A stretch of DNA of 64,000 bases, from the NCBI RefSeq assembly GCF_003336705.1, contig NZ_QMDL01000002.1:791262-855261 (forward strand), in the 5' to 3' direction. The DNA is from Marinobacter litoralis. Its GTDB lineage: Bacteria > Pseudomonadota > Gammaproteobacteria > Pseudomonadales > Oleiphilaceae. Position numbers and translations under genes: made by a program. This document shows positions 37,763-47,900 of the stretch, in pieces. Position 1 is the stretch's first letter; the number at the start of each line of letters is the position of its first letter. The notes under the pieces are model-generated. The model worked only from the letters and a program-made list of their open reading frames with translations, had not been told where the DNA came from and searched no databases.

Positions 37763-39343
37763 ATGGCAAACCAGGCTAACACCCCCGTCCGTCGCGCCCT
37801 GATCAGCGTGAGTGATAAAACCGGCATCGTCGATTTCGCACGTGCCCTGACCGAACGCGGCATTGAGCTGCTGTCTACTGGCGGCACCTTCCGGCTGCTG
37901 CAGGAAAACAAGGTACCGGTCACCGAAGTGTCCGATTACACCGGTTTCCCGGAAATGATGGACGGCCGGGTGAAAACCCTGCATCCGAAGATTCACGGTG
38001 GCGTTCTGGGCCGTCGCGGTACTGACGACGCGATCATGGCCGAGCACGGCATCAATCCGATCGACATGGTGGTGGTCAACCTCTACCCGTTCGAAGATAC
38101 CGTGGCGAAACCGGATTGCGATCTGGCGACCGCCATCGAAAACATCGACATCGGTGGCCCGACCATGGTTCGCGCTGCGGCCAAAAACCACAACGACGTC
38201 GCCATTGTTGTTAACTCGACGGACTACAGCCGTGTGCTGAAAGAACTCGAAGAGAACGACGGCGACCTGACCTACAACACCCGTTTCGATCTGGCCGTCA
38301 AAGCGTTCGAACATACCGCGGGTTACGACGGCGCCATCGCCAATTATTTGGGCGGGCGCACACCTGACAACGACAACACCGATTTTCCCCGCACCTTCAA
38401 CACCCAGTTTGTGAAGGTTCAGGACATGCGTTACGGCGAAAACCCGCACCAGCGCGCCGCCTTCTATGCCGAAAGCAACCCGCGTGAAGCCTCGGTTGCC
38501 ACTGCCAAACAGTTGCAGGGCAAAGAACTGAGCTACAACAACGTTGCCGATACCGACGCGGCGCTGGAATGCGTAAAACCATTCGCAGACCCAGCTTGTG
38601 TCATCGTAAAGCACGCCAACCCCTGCGGCGTAGCCATTGGTGCCGACATTCTTCAAGCCTACGACCTGGCCTTCGCCACAGACCCTACCTCGGCTTTTGG
38701 TGGCATCATCGCGTTTAACCGCGAGCTGGATGCAAAAACCGCTCAGGCCATCGTTGATCGCCAGTTTGTGGAAGTGATCATTGCTCCGAGCATTGCGCCC
38801 GAAGCCGTAGAAATTGTGTCGGCCAAGAAAAACGTTCGTCTGCTGGCCTGCGGTGAATTCGACAGCCACCGAGCCAAGACTATGGACTACAAGCGCGTCA
38901 CAGGCGGCCTGCTGGTCCAGGACCGTGACCTGGGCATGGTAGCCATGGAAGACGTGAAAGTGGTGACAGAGCGTCAGCCTACGGAACAGGAACTGAACGA
39001 CCTGCTGTTTGCCTGGGAAGTGGCCAAGTACGTTAAATCCAACGCCATCGTTTATGCCAAAGCGGGCCGTACCATCGGTGTGGGCGCAGGCCAGATGAGC
39101 CGCGTATACAGCGCCAAGATCGCCGGCATCAAAGCCGCTGACGAAGGTTTGGAAGTGAAAGGTTCGGTTATGTCTTCCGACGCATTCTTCCCGTTCCGAG
39201 ATGGCATCGATGCGGCGGCCGAAGCAGGCATCACTGCGGTTATCCAGCCCGGCGGTTCCATGCGCGACCAGGAAGTGATCGACGCTGCCAACGAACACGG
39301 CATCGCCATGGTCTTCACCGGCATGCGCCATTTCCGTCACTGA
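37763..39343 (+). CDS. purH: Bifunctional AICAR transformylase/IMP cyclohydrolase
   Basis: Performs the last two steps of IMP synthesis. The 526-residue protein has an N-terminal MGS-like cyclohydrolase domain ([42 protein letters not shown]) and a C-terminal transformylase domain ([26 protein letters not shown], and a C-terminus ending FTGMRHFRH). It is followed by purD 22 bases later, so the two purine genes form an operon. Confidence 0.98.
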   Translation: MANQANTPVRRALISVSDKTGIVDFARALTERGIELLSTGGTFRLLQENKVPVTEVSDYTGFPEMMDGRVKTLHPKIHGGVLGRRGTDDAIMAEHGINPIDMVVVNLYPFEDTVAKPDCDLATAIENIDIGGPTMVRAAAKNHNDVAIVVNSTDYSRVLKELEENDGDLTYNTRFDLAVKAFEHTAGYDGAIANYLGGRTPDNDNTDFPRTFNTQFVKVQDMRYGENPHQRAAFYAESNPREASVATAKQLQGKELSYNNVADTDAALECVKPFADPACVIVKHANPCGVAIGADILQAYDLAFATDPTSAFGGIIAFNRELDAKTAQAIVDRQFVEVIIAPSIAPEAVEIVSAKKNVRLLACGEFDSHRAKTMDYKRVTGGLLVQDRDLGMVAMEDVKVVTERQPTEQELNDLLFAWEVAKYVKSNAIVYAKAGRTIGVGAGQMSRVYSAKIAGIKAADEGLEVKGSVMSSDAFFPFRDGIDAAAEAGITAVIQPGGSMRDQEVIDAANEHGIAMVFTGMRHFRH

Positions 39344-39365
39344 TCATAGGATTCAGGAGCACAAC

Positions 39366-40652
39366 ATGAACATTCTGATTATCGGCAGTGGCGGGCGCGA
39401 GCACGCCTTGGCCTGGAAAGCAGCCAAGTCACCCTTGGCCGACAAAGTTTTCGTTGCACCGGGTAACGCTGGCACAGCCCGCGAGCCCGGCTTGGAAAAC
39501 GTCGATCTCGACGTCATGGATCTGGACGGACTGGCCAACTTTGCCGAACAGAACAACGTCGGCCTAACCATCGTTGGCCCGGAAGCACCATTGGTTGCCG
39601 GCGTGGTCGATAAGTTTGAAGAGCGCGGACTGCGCATCTTCGGCCCCAGCGCCGGTGCGGCTCAACTCGAAGGTTCCAAAGCCTTCACCAAGGACTTCCT
39701 GGCGCGCCAGAAAATCCCGACGGCTGATTACGCCAACTTTACCGACGTTGACGAAGCCCTCGCTTACGTTCGTGAAAAAGGCGCTCCGATTGTCGTCAAA
39801 GCCGATGGCCTGGCGGCCGGTAAAGGCGTCATCGTTGCTATGACTCTGGAAGAAGCCGAAGACGCTATTCGCGACATGCTCGCCGGCAACGCCTTTGGTG
39901 ACGCCGGCAGCCGTGTGGTTGTCGAAGAATTCCTCGACGGCGAAGAAGCCTCCTTCATCGTGATGGTGGATGGCAAGAACGTTCTGGCCATGGCCACCTC
40001 CCAAGACCACAAACGCGTGGGCGACGGCGACACCGGCCCGAACACCGGTGGTATGGGTGCGTACTCCCCTGCGCCAGTGGTCACACCCGATGTGCATCAA
40101 CGCATCATGGACGAAGTGATCATGCCAACCGTTAACGGCATGGCAGCAGAAGGCCACCCCTACAAGGGCTTTCTCTACGCAGGCTTGATGATCGACACCC
40201 AGGGCGCGCCCAAAGTGATCGAGTTCAACTGTCGCTTCGGTGATCCGGAAACCCAGCCGATCATGCTACGCATGAAATCAGACATCGTTGAACTGTCTCT
40301 GGCCGCCGTTGAAGGCACGCTCGACCAATGTTATTCCGTATGGGACGAACGCGCCTCTGTGGGCATCGTTCTGGCCGCCGGCGGTTACCCGGGCAGCTAT
40401 AACAAAGGTGATGTGATCTCCGGCCTGCCGGAAACCGAAGTCGAGGGCGAGAAAGTCTTCCACGCCGGTACCAGCCTGAAAGACGGTGCGGTCGTCACCA
40501 ACGGCGGTCGCGTACTGTGCGCCACAGCTTTGGGCAACACCGTTACCGAAGCCCAAAAGCGCGCCTACGAACTGGCCGGAAAAGTTAAGTGGAACGGCGT
40601 ATTCTGCCGCAAGGACATAGCGTACCGGGCCATCGCCCGCGAACAAGGCTGA
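39366..40652 (+). CDS. purD: Phosphoribosylamine-glycine ligase
   Basis: ATP-grasp ligase for the second step of purine synthesis (GAR synthetase), 428 residues. It begins MNILIIGSGGREHALAWK, the PurD signature. Other motifs are VGPEAPLVAGVVD, VKADGLAAGKGVIVA, PNTGGMGAYSPAPV and FNCRFGDPETQPIM. A strong terminator follows at 40680. Confidence 0.98.
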   Translation: MNILIIGSGGREHALAWKAAKSPLADKVFVAPGNAGTAREPGLENVDLDVMDLDGLANFAEQNNVGLTIVGPEAPLVAGVVDKFEERGLRIFGPSAGAAQLEGSKAFTKDFLARQKIPTADYANFTDVDEALAYVREKGAPIVVKADGLAAGKGVIVAMTLEEAEDAIRDMLAGNAFGDAGSRVVVEEFLDGEEASFIVMVDGKNVLAMATSQDHKRVGDGDTGPNTGGMGAYSPAPVVTPDVHQRIMDEVIMPTVNGMAAEGHPYKGFLYAGLMIDTQGAPKVIEFNCRFGDPETQPIMLRMKSDIVELSLAAVEGTLDQCYSVWDERASVGIVLAAGGYPGSYNKGDVISGLPETEVEGEKVFHAGTSLKDGAVVTNGGRVLCATALGNTVTEAQKRAYELAGKVKWNGVFCRKDIAYRAIAREQG

Positions 40653-40679
40653 TTTGTAACGCCGTTCACACGCATTGTC

Positions 40680-40705
40680 AGCCCGGTCATTGACCGGGCT
40701 TTTTT
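40680..40705 (+). terminator. Rho-independent terminator of purHD
   Basis: AGCCCGGTC, loop ATT, GACCGGGCT, then TTTTT, 28 bases after purD. Confidence 0.92.
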
Positions 40706-40767
40706 ATGCCGTAATGTAAAGCCCTTTCCAAGGAATAAACGGCCTAAAAGCCCGGGGAACCACACCT

Positions 40768-41715
40768 ATGCTGAAATCATCACCACTGACCTTAGTGCTA
40801 CTGCTAACCTCTGTACTGCTAACCAGCGCCTGCTCTCGCCACAGTATTTATGAAACGGCCATCGATTGGGAACGCTCCGGTGCGGGGCTGGAAGCCAGCA
40901 CGATCAACGTTGGCGAACTCGACATCGCCTACCTCCACAACCGCGAAACCAACAACGGCGACACCGTCGTTCTGGTTCACGGCTTTGCCGCCAATAAAGA
41001 TAACTGGACCCGCATGGCCGGGGAACTCACAGACGAGTTCAACGTCTACGCCATCGATTTGCCCGGCCACGGTGACAGCAGCAAACCGATGGATCTCGGC
41101 TACCGGTTGGAGCAGCAAGTCAGCCACCTTGCCCGCATTATTAAAGCCCTGAACATCGAAACCATGCACATGATGGGCAACTCCATGGGCGGCGCAATTA
41201 CCGCGCTCTATGCGGCGACCTACCCCGAGCAGATAAAAACCGCGGTTCTGTTCAACCCCGCCGGCATCCTGGAATACCCGAGCGAACTCACGGATTTGGT
41301 GCTCGAAGGAGAGAACCCTCTCATCCCCTCCAAACCGGGCGACTTCAAGCGTCTGGTTGACTTTGCCATGGAAGAAAAGCCGTTTATCCCGTGGCCAATT
41401 CTGGGGGTAATGGAAGAGAAAGCGATTGCCAATCAGGCCATCAATGAAGTGATTTTTGCCGATATACGAGACGCAGGCTTGAACACTGACTTCCGGGACA
41501 CCATCAAGCTCACCCAGGATCCTGTTTTGATTGTCTGGGGAAAGAAGGACCGGATTCTTGATTACCGCAACGGCGAATTTTTCAAGCAAGCCATTCCGGG
41601 TTCTCAACTGATCCTTCTGGACGACATCGGGCACGCCCCCATGATTGAAACGCCCGAAGAATCGGCCCAACTGTTTCTCGAGTTTTCCAAGCCTTACCGG
41701 TCACAAATCGACTAA
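40768..41715 (+). CDS. Alpha/beta-hydrolase lipoprotein (lipase/esterase-like)
   Basis: A 315-residue predicted lipoprotein: the signal ends in the lipobox LTSAC with Cys22, so it should be anchored in the cell envelope. The hydrolase fold shows VVLVHGFAANKDNWTRMA, the nucleophile elbow GNSMGG, an Asp in VWGKKDRILD and the His of DIGHAPMIE. It resembles periplasmic or outer-membrane monoacylglycerol-lipase-like enzymes. No chaperone or partner is adjacent. The substrate is unknown. Confidence 0.85.
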   Translation: MLKSSPLTLVLLLTSVLLTSACSRHSIYETAIDWERSGAGLEASTINVGELDIAYLHNRETNNGDTVVLVHGFAANKDNWTRMAGELTDEFNVYAIDLPGHGDSSKPMDLGYRLEQQVSHLARIIKALNIETMHMMGNSMGGAITALYAATYPEQIKTAVLFNPAGILEYPSELTDLVLEGENPLIPSKPGDFKRLVDFAMEEKPFIPWPILGVMEEKAIANQAINEVIFADIRDAGLNTDFRDTIKLTQDPVLIVWGKKDRILDYRNGEFFKQAIPGSQLILLDDIGHAPMIETPEESAQLFLEFSKPYRSQID

Positions 41716-41759
41716 GATCAAATGGCGCCTCGTTAGCTTTTAATCGACTTCAACAAGGT

Positions 41760-41789
41760 GACAAAACAAGGTAGCCTTCTTGTTTTGTC
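41760..41789. promoter_or_regulatory. Perfect 11-bp hairpin before the antiporter gene
   Basis: GACAAAACAAG (41760-41770), an 8-base loop GTAGCCTT, and CTTGTTTTGTC (41779-41789). It lies 45 bases after the lipase stop and 18 before the antiporter ATG. There is no T run, so it is not a typical terminator; it could be an operator or a 5' UTR structure acting near the ribosome site. Confidence 0.5.
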
Positions 41790-41807
41790 CCTCGGGAAAC
41801 GCCTTTC

Positions 41808-43406
41808 ATGCCTGAAGCAATCTGGATTTCTTTTGCCTTTGGCCTAGGCCTGTTGATAAAGGCTGTGCACCTACCCCCGTTAATCGGCTACCTGGCAGCG
41901 GGGTTTATACTCAGTGCCATGGCCGCCAATCCGTCCATTCCCATTTCTCCAGAGCCCACCGCCGTACTTGACCACATCGCCCACCTAGGCGTACTGCTCA
42001 TGCTCTTTACGGTCGGGCTCAAGCTGAAACTGAAATCGGTGATCAGCCCCGAAGTGATCGGCGGCAGCCTGCTGCACTTCTCGATCACCGCCCTTGTCTT
42101 CGCGCCCGGCATTTATCTGATTCTCGAGGTCAGCTGGTACACCGCCCTGATGCTGGCGATCGCCCTGTCCTTTTCCTCCACCGTGCTGGCCGCCAAGGTA
42201 CTGGAAAACAAGCGGGAACTCCGCGCCTTCCACGGGCGAGTGGCGATTGGCATCCTGATCATGCAGGACTTGATTGCGCTGGTGGTGATGAGCCTGGCGG
42301 CAGGACAAACGCCGTCGCAATGGGCGCTGATCGTGTTTGGCCTGCCTCTGCTTCGACCCGTTCTGTACAAACTCTTGGACGCAAGCGGCCACGAAGAACT
42401 GCTGGTCTTGCTTGGCTTGTTGCTCGCATTGGTGCTGGGTGGTTCGGGCTTTCAGGCCGTTGGGCTTAGCTCGGAACTCGGCGCACTGGTGTTCGGAGCC
42501 ATTCTGGCCAACCACCCGAGAAGCCAGGAACTGGCCAAATCACTGTGGAGCGTCAAAGAGATCTTCCTGGTGGGCTTTTTTCTGCAAATAGGTATCGACG
42601 GCTTACCGGGGCAAGATGCCATCATCTTTGCCATTGTGGTTGCTTTGATCCTTCCACTAAAAGGCATTCTGTTCTTCTTCCTGATGCTGCTGTTCCGGCT
42701 TCGCGCGCGCAGCAGTTTCCTGACGTCGCTGGCCCTGACCAATTACAGCGAGTTCGGCCTGATTGTCGCCAGCGTAGCGCTGCCCGAATGGCTGGTGCCG
42801 CTCGCGTTGTCTGTCGCATTGTCATTCCTGATTTCCGCACCGCTCAACCGCCTGGCACACCCCTTGTACGAGCGCTGGAGCCATCGCCTAGTGCCCTTCG
42901 AAAGCGACCGGCGGCATCCGGATGAGCTGCCCATATCGCTGGGGGACACCCGCGTTGTGGTGATGGGTATGGGGCGAACCGGAACCGCCGCCTATGATGC
43001 CCTGAGAGATACCGAGGCCCGACTCATGGCTCTGGACTCCGACTTAGCCAAAGTAGCGCGGCACCAGAAACAGGGTCGCAACGTGGTCTACGCCGATGCG
43101 GAAGACAACACCTTCTGGGAAGCCCTGCACATGCCCTCGGTGGAAGCCGTGATTCTCGCCATGGGTGATATCGAAGCCAAACTGATCGCGGCCCGCATGC
43201 TGAGGAAACTCGGCTTCACCGGCTACGTCGTCGCCCACACCATGTTCGAGGACGAAGCCGAACGCATCCGCGAAGCCGGTGCCAACGAAGCTTACCTGAC
43301 CATGAGCGAAACCGGCGTTGCACTGGCCAGTCACTTGGAGCAAATGGCCCCGGAATTCCCAGAGCCCGAGGCAACGCTTTCCGGCCCCAAACAGCCATCA
43401 ACTTAA
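41808..43406 (+). CDS. KefB/YbaL-type cation:proton antiporter with TrkA-N domain
   Basis: A 532-residue membrane protein of the CPA2 family. About 12 hydrophobic helices fill residues 1-370, with phrases HLPPLIGYLAAGFILSAM, LGVLLMLFTVGLKLK and LALTNYSEFGLIVASVAL. A cytosolic RCK/TrkA-N domain follows (VVVMGMGRTGTAAYDAL, then LMALDSD) and would bind a nucleotide to gate transport. It should exchange K+ (or Na+) for protons. It lacks a KefF/KefG ancillary protein nearby. It is convergent with the SenA/EgtB-like gene, with nine bases of overlap. Confidence 0.88.
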   Translation: MPEAIWISFAFGLGLLIKAVHLPPLIGYLAAGFILSAMAANPSIPISPEPTAVLDHIAHLGVLLMLFTVGLKLKLKSVISPEVIGGSLLHFSITALVFAPGIYLILEVSWYTALMLAIALSFSSTVLAAKVLENKRELRAFHGRVAIGILIMQDLIALVVMSLAAGQTPSQWALIVFGLPLLRPVLYKLLDASGHEELLVLLGLLLALVLGGSGFQAVGLSSELGALVFGAILANHPRSQELAKSLWSVKEIFLVGFFLQIGIDGLPGQDAIIFAIVVALILPLKGILFFFLMLLFRLRARSSFLTSLALTNYSEFGLIVASVALPEWLVPLALSVALSFLISAPLNRLAHPLYERWSHRLVPFESDRRHPDELPISLGDTRVVVMGMGRTGTAAYDALRDTEARLMALDSDLAKVARHQKQGRNVVYADAEDNTFWEALHMPSVEAVILAMGDIEAKLIAARMLRKLGFTGYVVAHTMFEDEAERIREAGANEAYLTMSETGVALASHLEQMAPEFPEPEATLSGPKQPST

Positions 43407-44720
43407 AGCGCAGGTTCGGAAGCCGGTAAACACATCATTTCTCTGTGGCAAATAAGCCTGCCGATAGGTGCCACGAATCAAACTCGATGTCGTGGCAAAA
43501 CTTCCGCCGCGCGTCACCTTGTGGTCGCCAAACTGCAGCGTTGACATAAACGGGTACATATCCACTTTGAAGCCGTCATACGGCAAAAACTGATCGCCGG
43601 TCCACTCCCACACCGAACCCAGCATCTGCAGACACCCAAACCGACTCTCACCCGCCGGATAATCAAACACGGGATTCTGCGCCATCGACCGGCCATTCAT
43701 ATCCGCACGCGACGCATCTGCCTCTTCATTTCCCCAAGGGTAACGCCGAAAAACCTCACCCGGCCGATTCGCCAGCGCCGCCACCTCCCACTCATACTCC
43801 GTCGGCAAACGCCGCCCGGCCCAACGACACCAGGCCTCCGCTTCCCAGTATGAAACATGCGTGACCGGCGCATCCGGATTCAACGGCAGCCACTGATCAA
43901 ACAGCCGCACCTGCCACTGCCCTTCCTGACACCGCCAATACACCGGGTGCCCCGAGGCCGATTCCAGCCACTGCTGCCCACCAAACGACCACAACTCAGG
44001 CCGCTGATAGCCGCCATCCTCCACAAACGCCAAAAACTCACGATTCGTCACCAACGTCCGACTGATCGCAAACCCCGGCAACTCAACCTCAAACCGCGGT
44101 TTCTCCGCATCAAACGCAAAATCGTCCGCTGCAAAATCCTCAGACGCCCCGGGCATCCCCATCACCCAACGCCCCGCCGGCACCTCCACATCCCCGGCAA
44201 CCGCCTCACCGGGCGCCGGCCGATCACCGATAAAATCCGCCGGAGCCGGATACCCCACCGTCTGACGACACCAAATCAGAGACTCAATGTGCATGTTCTG
44301 GTGAAAAATCGCATAGCGATACAGATACAACGCCTGATCCGTCAGCTCACAGCCACGAATACGCTCCGCCACCCGGTCATAAACCGTATGGAAGTATTCC
44401 AGCGTCTCCTCACGCCCGGGAAACAAATCCCTGCGCCAACGATCCCGATGCTGAACATGAAACGAATCCCAGAGATCATCCATCGCCGGGTTATAACTCG
44501 CCGTGCCGTCCAGCAGCTTAAAAACAAACACCTCATAGAAAAACGCCGAATGCCCCATCTCCCAAAGCGGCGGATTCACCCCAGGGTGATAAGGAACATC
44601 GAGTTGCGTGTCGGATAACGAATTAATGAGCTGTTCGGTTCTGGAACGTGCACGTTCCAGTTCTCCCAATATCCACTGCTTCGTTTCTTCTAGCCTCATA
44701 AGGTGCCTACTCACAGACAT
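43398..44720 (-). CDS. SUMF1/EgtB/SenA-like non-heme iron enzyme
   Basis: A 440-residue protein with an N-terminal DinB-like helical domain and a C-terminal formylglycine-enzyme-like domain. Iron ligands appear as His51-region NPPLWEMGHSAFFYE and the HxxxHxE motif in IFHQNMHIES. The FGE part has VSYWEAEAWCRWAGRRLPTEYEWE and LGSVWEWTGD. The QNMHIESLIWCRQTVGYPAP stretch looks closer to SenA (selenoneine synthase) than to EgtB (ergothioneine), but no SenB, SenC or EgtD gene is nearby. The start is ATG 44720 or ATG 44699; a structured element occupies the DNA just upstream and excludes longer starts. Confidence 0.75.
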   Translation of the reverse strand: MSVSRHLMRLEETKQWILGELERARSRTEQLINSLSDTQLDVPYHPGVNPPLWEMGHSAFFYEVFVFKLLDGTASYNPAMDDLWDSFHVQHRDRWRRDLFPGREETLEYFHTVYDRVAERIRGCELTDQALYLYRYAIFHQNMHIESLIWCRQTVGYPAPADFIGDRPAPGEAVAGDVEVPAGRWVMGMPGASEDFAADDFAFDAEKPRFEVELPGFAISRTLVTNREFLAFVEDGGYQRPELWSFGGQQWLESASGHPVYWRCQEGQWQVRLFDQWLPLNPDAPVTHVSYWEAEAWCRWAGRRLPTEYEWEVAALANRPGEVFRRYPWGNEEADASRADMNGRSMAQNPVFDYPAGESRFGCLQMLGSVWEWTGDQFLPYDGFKVDMYPFMSTLQFGDHKVTRGGSFATTSSLIRGTYRQAYLPQRNDVFTGFRTCALS

Positions 44721-44739
44721 CACTCCCAAAGTTCGAGAA

Positions 44740-44850
44740 GCAGTGTTGGGGGTGCCCTTCCAAAAATGTGCGCAGCCATGGATGGCGGAGCAGAAGCGCC
44801 ACATGGATGTGCCGAAGGAGCGGTTTTTGGAAGGGCACCCTCAACACTGC
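44740..44850 (+). ncRNA. TwoAYGGAY-like structured RNA element, copy 3
   Basis: Arms at 44740-44766 and 44824-44850 pair over 27 positions with one G.U. The core has GCC-ATGGAT-GGC and CAC-ATGGAT-GTG, the second a full match to the CsrA/RsmA loop consensus. About 47 of 57 core bases match copy 1, and one pair in hairpin 2 changes from C-G to A-T. Unlike the other copies, its GGA strand is opposite to both flanking genes, so it would need its own promoter or read-through from the antiporter side. Confidence 0.68.
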
Positions 44851-44873
44851 GTCCAACTCACAGCATAACAGAC

Positions 44874-44909
44874 AAAAAAACCGCCGATGGGCAAAAACCC
44901 ACGGCGGTT
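44874..44909 (-). terminator. Rho-independent terminator of the RND pump operon
   Basis: On the minus strand ACCGCCG-TGGG pairs with CCCA-CGGCGGT (one bulged base), followed by a seven-T run, about 45 bases after the pump stop. Confidence 0.85.
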
Positions 44910-44951
44910 CAATGATCTTAACAAAGAGCTGACCGAAGTCAGCCCTAATGG

Positions 44952-47900
44952 TCAGGCCTTCTTACGCTGCTTGCGCCAATCCCCAAAGTCCTCAATCAAC
45001 TTGTAGAACAACGGCACAAAAAACAGCGCCAAGGTACTGGCCGCCAGCATACCGCCAACCACCACCGTACCAATCTCCTGACGACTCACCGCACCCGCGC
45101 CGGAACTGAACGCCAACGGCAACGACCCCACAATAAAGGTCAACGCCGTCATCATAATCGCCCGGAAACGCTGACGCGCTGCCGCACTGGCCGCCTCAAA
45201 CGAAGTCATACCCGATTTCCGGTTCTGAGCTGCAAATTCCACAATCAGAATCGCGTTCTTGGCCGCCAGCCCGATCAGCACCAACAGCCCCACCTGGAAG
45301 TAAATATCGTTCGGGAAGCCACGCCACAACGACGCCAAGGCCGCCCCAAACACCCCAAACGGAACCGCGGTTGCCACTGCCACCGGCAAACCCCAACGCT
45401 CATACTGGGCCGCCAGAATCAGAAACACCAGCAACAATCCCATGCCAAACGCCATGGCTCCGGAATCGGCGGAATCCTGCAACTGATAGGCTTCACCGGT
45501 CCAACCAACCAACGTATCCCGATCAAACTGCTCCGCTGCAACCGCCTCCAACGCAGCCAGCGCCGCACCCGTGGTATACCCCGGGCCCGGGTCTGCCAAC
45601 AGCTTGGCCGCCGGATACACGTTAAACCGGTTCAGAATATCGGGGCCGCTGGTGCGCTCCAGCTCAACCAAGGAACTGAGCGGAATCATCTCACCGTAAT
45701 TGGACCGCACAAACACCTTACGCAAATCCCCGGGATGGCTACGGAACTCCCCTTCCGACTGGAGGTTTACCTGCCAGTTACGGCCTTCCAGCGTAAAGTC
45801 ATTCACATACAAGCCACCAAAGGTGCTCTGCATAGTGGTAAAAATCTGATCAATAGGCACACCGGCAGCCTGAGCCTTCTCCCGGTCCACGTTCGCTTTA
45901 TAGCGAGGAATCCCGGTATCCAGAGTCACCCGCACGTTCGTCAGCTCCGGACGAGCGTTCGCGGCCTGAGTGAACTTATCCGCCATCGCCTTGATCTCGG
46001 CCGGGGTACGGCCACCGCGAGCCTGAATGTAGCCTTCCACACCGCCGGTGGTCGATAACCCTTGGATCGGTGGCGGCGTAAAGGCAATCACGAAGGCTTC
46101 GGGCATACCAAAGCCAATGCCCATGATCTTCTTGGCTATATCGGCGGCACCCTGGCCCTCGCCTTCGCGCTCCGCCCAATCTTCCAGTGTCACGAACGCG
46201 ACACCGCTGTTAGTGCGCAAAGCACTGGAAATGATATCGAAGCCGGCAAAGGCCACCACATCTTTCACTTCCGGCAGGCTCTTCATTTTTGCCGCCAACT
46301 CATCCCGGGCATCTTCCGTGCGGCTCATGGCCGACACCGGGGGCAATGCATAAGCGGCCAACACAAAGCCCTGATCTTCCTGCGGTACCAGCCCTGAAGG
46401 CATCTTGTTCATCAGGAACACCACGCTGCCCAGCATGGCCGCAAACAACAGCACGCCCACAACCGCGTGTTTCAATAGCCAGTCCACCACGCCGGAGAAG
46501 CCTGTGGTCAACTTATCAAAGCCGGCATCAAACCAGCGGAACACCGTCAGCTGCTTGCTCTCTTTGCCCAGCAGCATGGCACACATAGCCGGGGTCAACG
46601 TGAGCGCCACAACGCCAGAGATGACCACCGATACCGCAATGGTGATCGCAAACTGCCGGTACAATTCGCCACTGAGCCCACCCAGAAACGCCACCGGCGC
46701 AAACACCGCCACCAGCACCAGCGTGGATGAAATAACGGCGCCGGAAACCTGGCCAATGGTCGTGACCGCAGCATCATAGGCAGTCATGCCTTTTTCTTTG
46801 ATCAACCGCTCGGCGTTTTCCATGATTATGATGGCGTTATCCACCACCACCCCGATGGCCAATATCAACCCGAACAAGGTCAGCAAGTTCACCGAGAAGC
46901 CCAGCGCCTGCATGCCGGCAAAGGTGCCAATCAGCGATACCGGAATGGCCATCAGCGGTATCAGGGTGGCACTGAGGTTTTGCAAGAACAGGAAGGTCAC
47001 CAGAACCACCAGCACTACCGCCATAATGAAGGTGCTGAACACCTCCTGTATGGAGATATCGATAAAACGGGTGGTGTCATAAGGAACACTGAACTCCAGC
47101 CCTTCCGGGAAACGGTCCGAAATCTCTTCCATCGCCTTGTTCACGGCTTCCGCAGCATCCAGGGCATTGGCGCCCGGCTGCAGATAGATACCCATAGGCA
47201 CAGTCGCGCCGCCGTTATAAATCGCCGCAAAATCGTAGTTCAGGGCACCCAGTTCAATCCGCGCTACATCTTTCAAACGCAAAGACGCACCTTGCTCGTC
47301 ACTGCGCAAAATCACTTCGCCGAACTCTTCGGGGCTGGTCAGTCGGCCGGGGGCCGAGACACTGAAGGTGAACGCCTGCCCTTTCGGAGCCGGTTCCGCG
47401 CCGATTCGACCCGCGGCAAACTGGGCGTTTTGCGCACGCAATGCGTTGGCCACATCGCCCGGGGTCAATTCATATTGGGCGAGCTTATCGGGCCGGAGCC
47501 AGATACGCATCGAGTAGTCCTGCGCGCCGAACAAAGAGGCGTTACCAATACCTGGCAAGCGCACCAGCTCATCGAGCACGTTCAACAAGGCGTAGTTGGA
47601 GATTTCTACCACGTCCATGGAGTTATCCGGCGAAGACAGGGCAATCACCTGCAGAATCGACGTGGAACGAGCCTCTACTTTCAGACCTTGGTTACGAACG
47701 GATTGAGGCAGCCGTGCCAGTGCCTGCTGTACCCGGTTATTCACGTTGATGGTGGCCTGGTCCGGATCGGTACCGATCTCGAATGACACCGAGATCCGGA
47801 AACTGCCGGAGTCGGTTGCACTGGATTCCAGATAGATCATGTCGTCAACGCCGTTGATCTCCTGCTCCAGCGGTGCGACTACGGAATCGGAAATCACGTC

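Noticed and set aside
37736..39340. 534-codon minus-strand frame opposite purH
   Set aside because: Shadow of a highly codon-biased gene; no family resemblance and no ribosome site, while purH is unmistakable.
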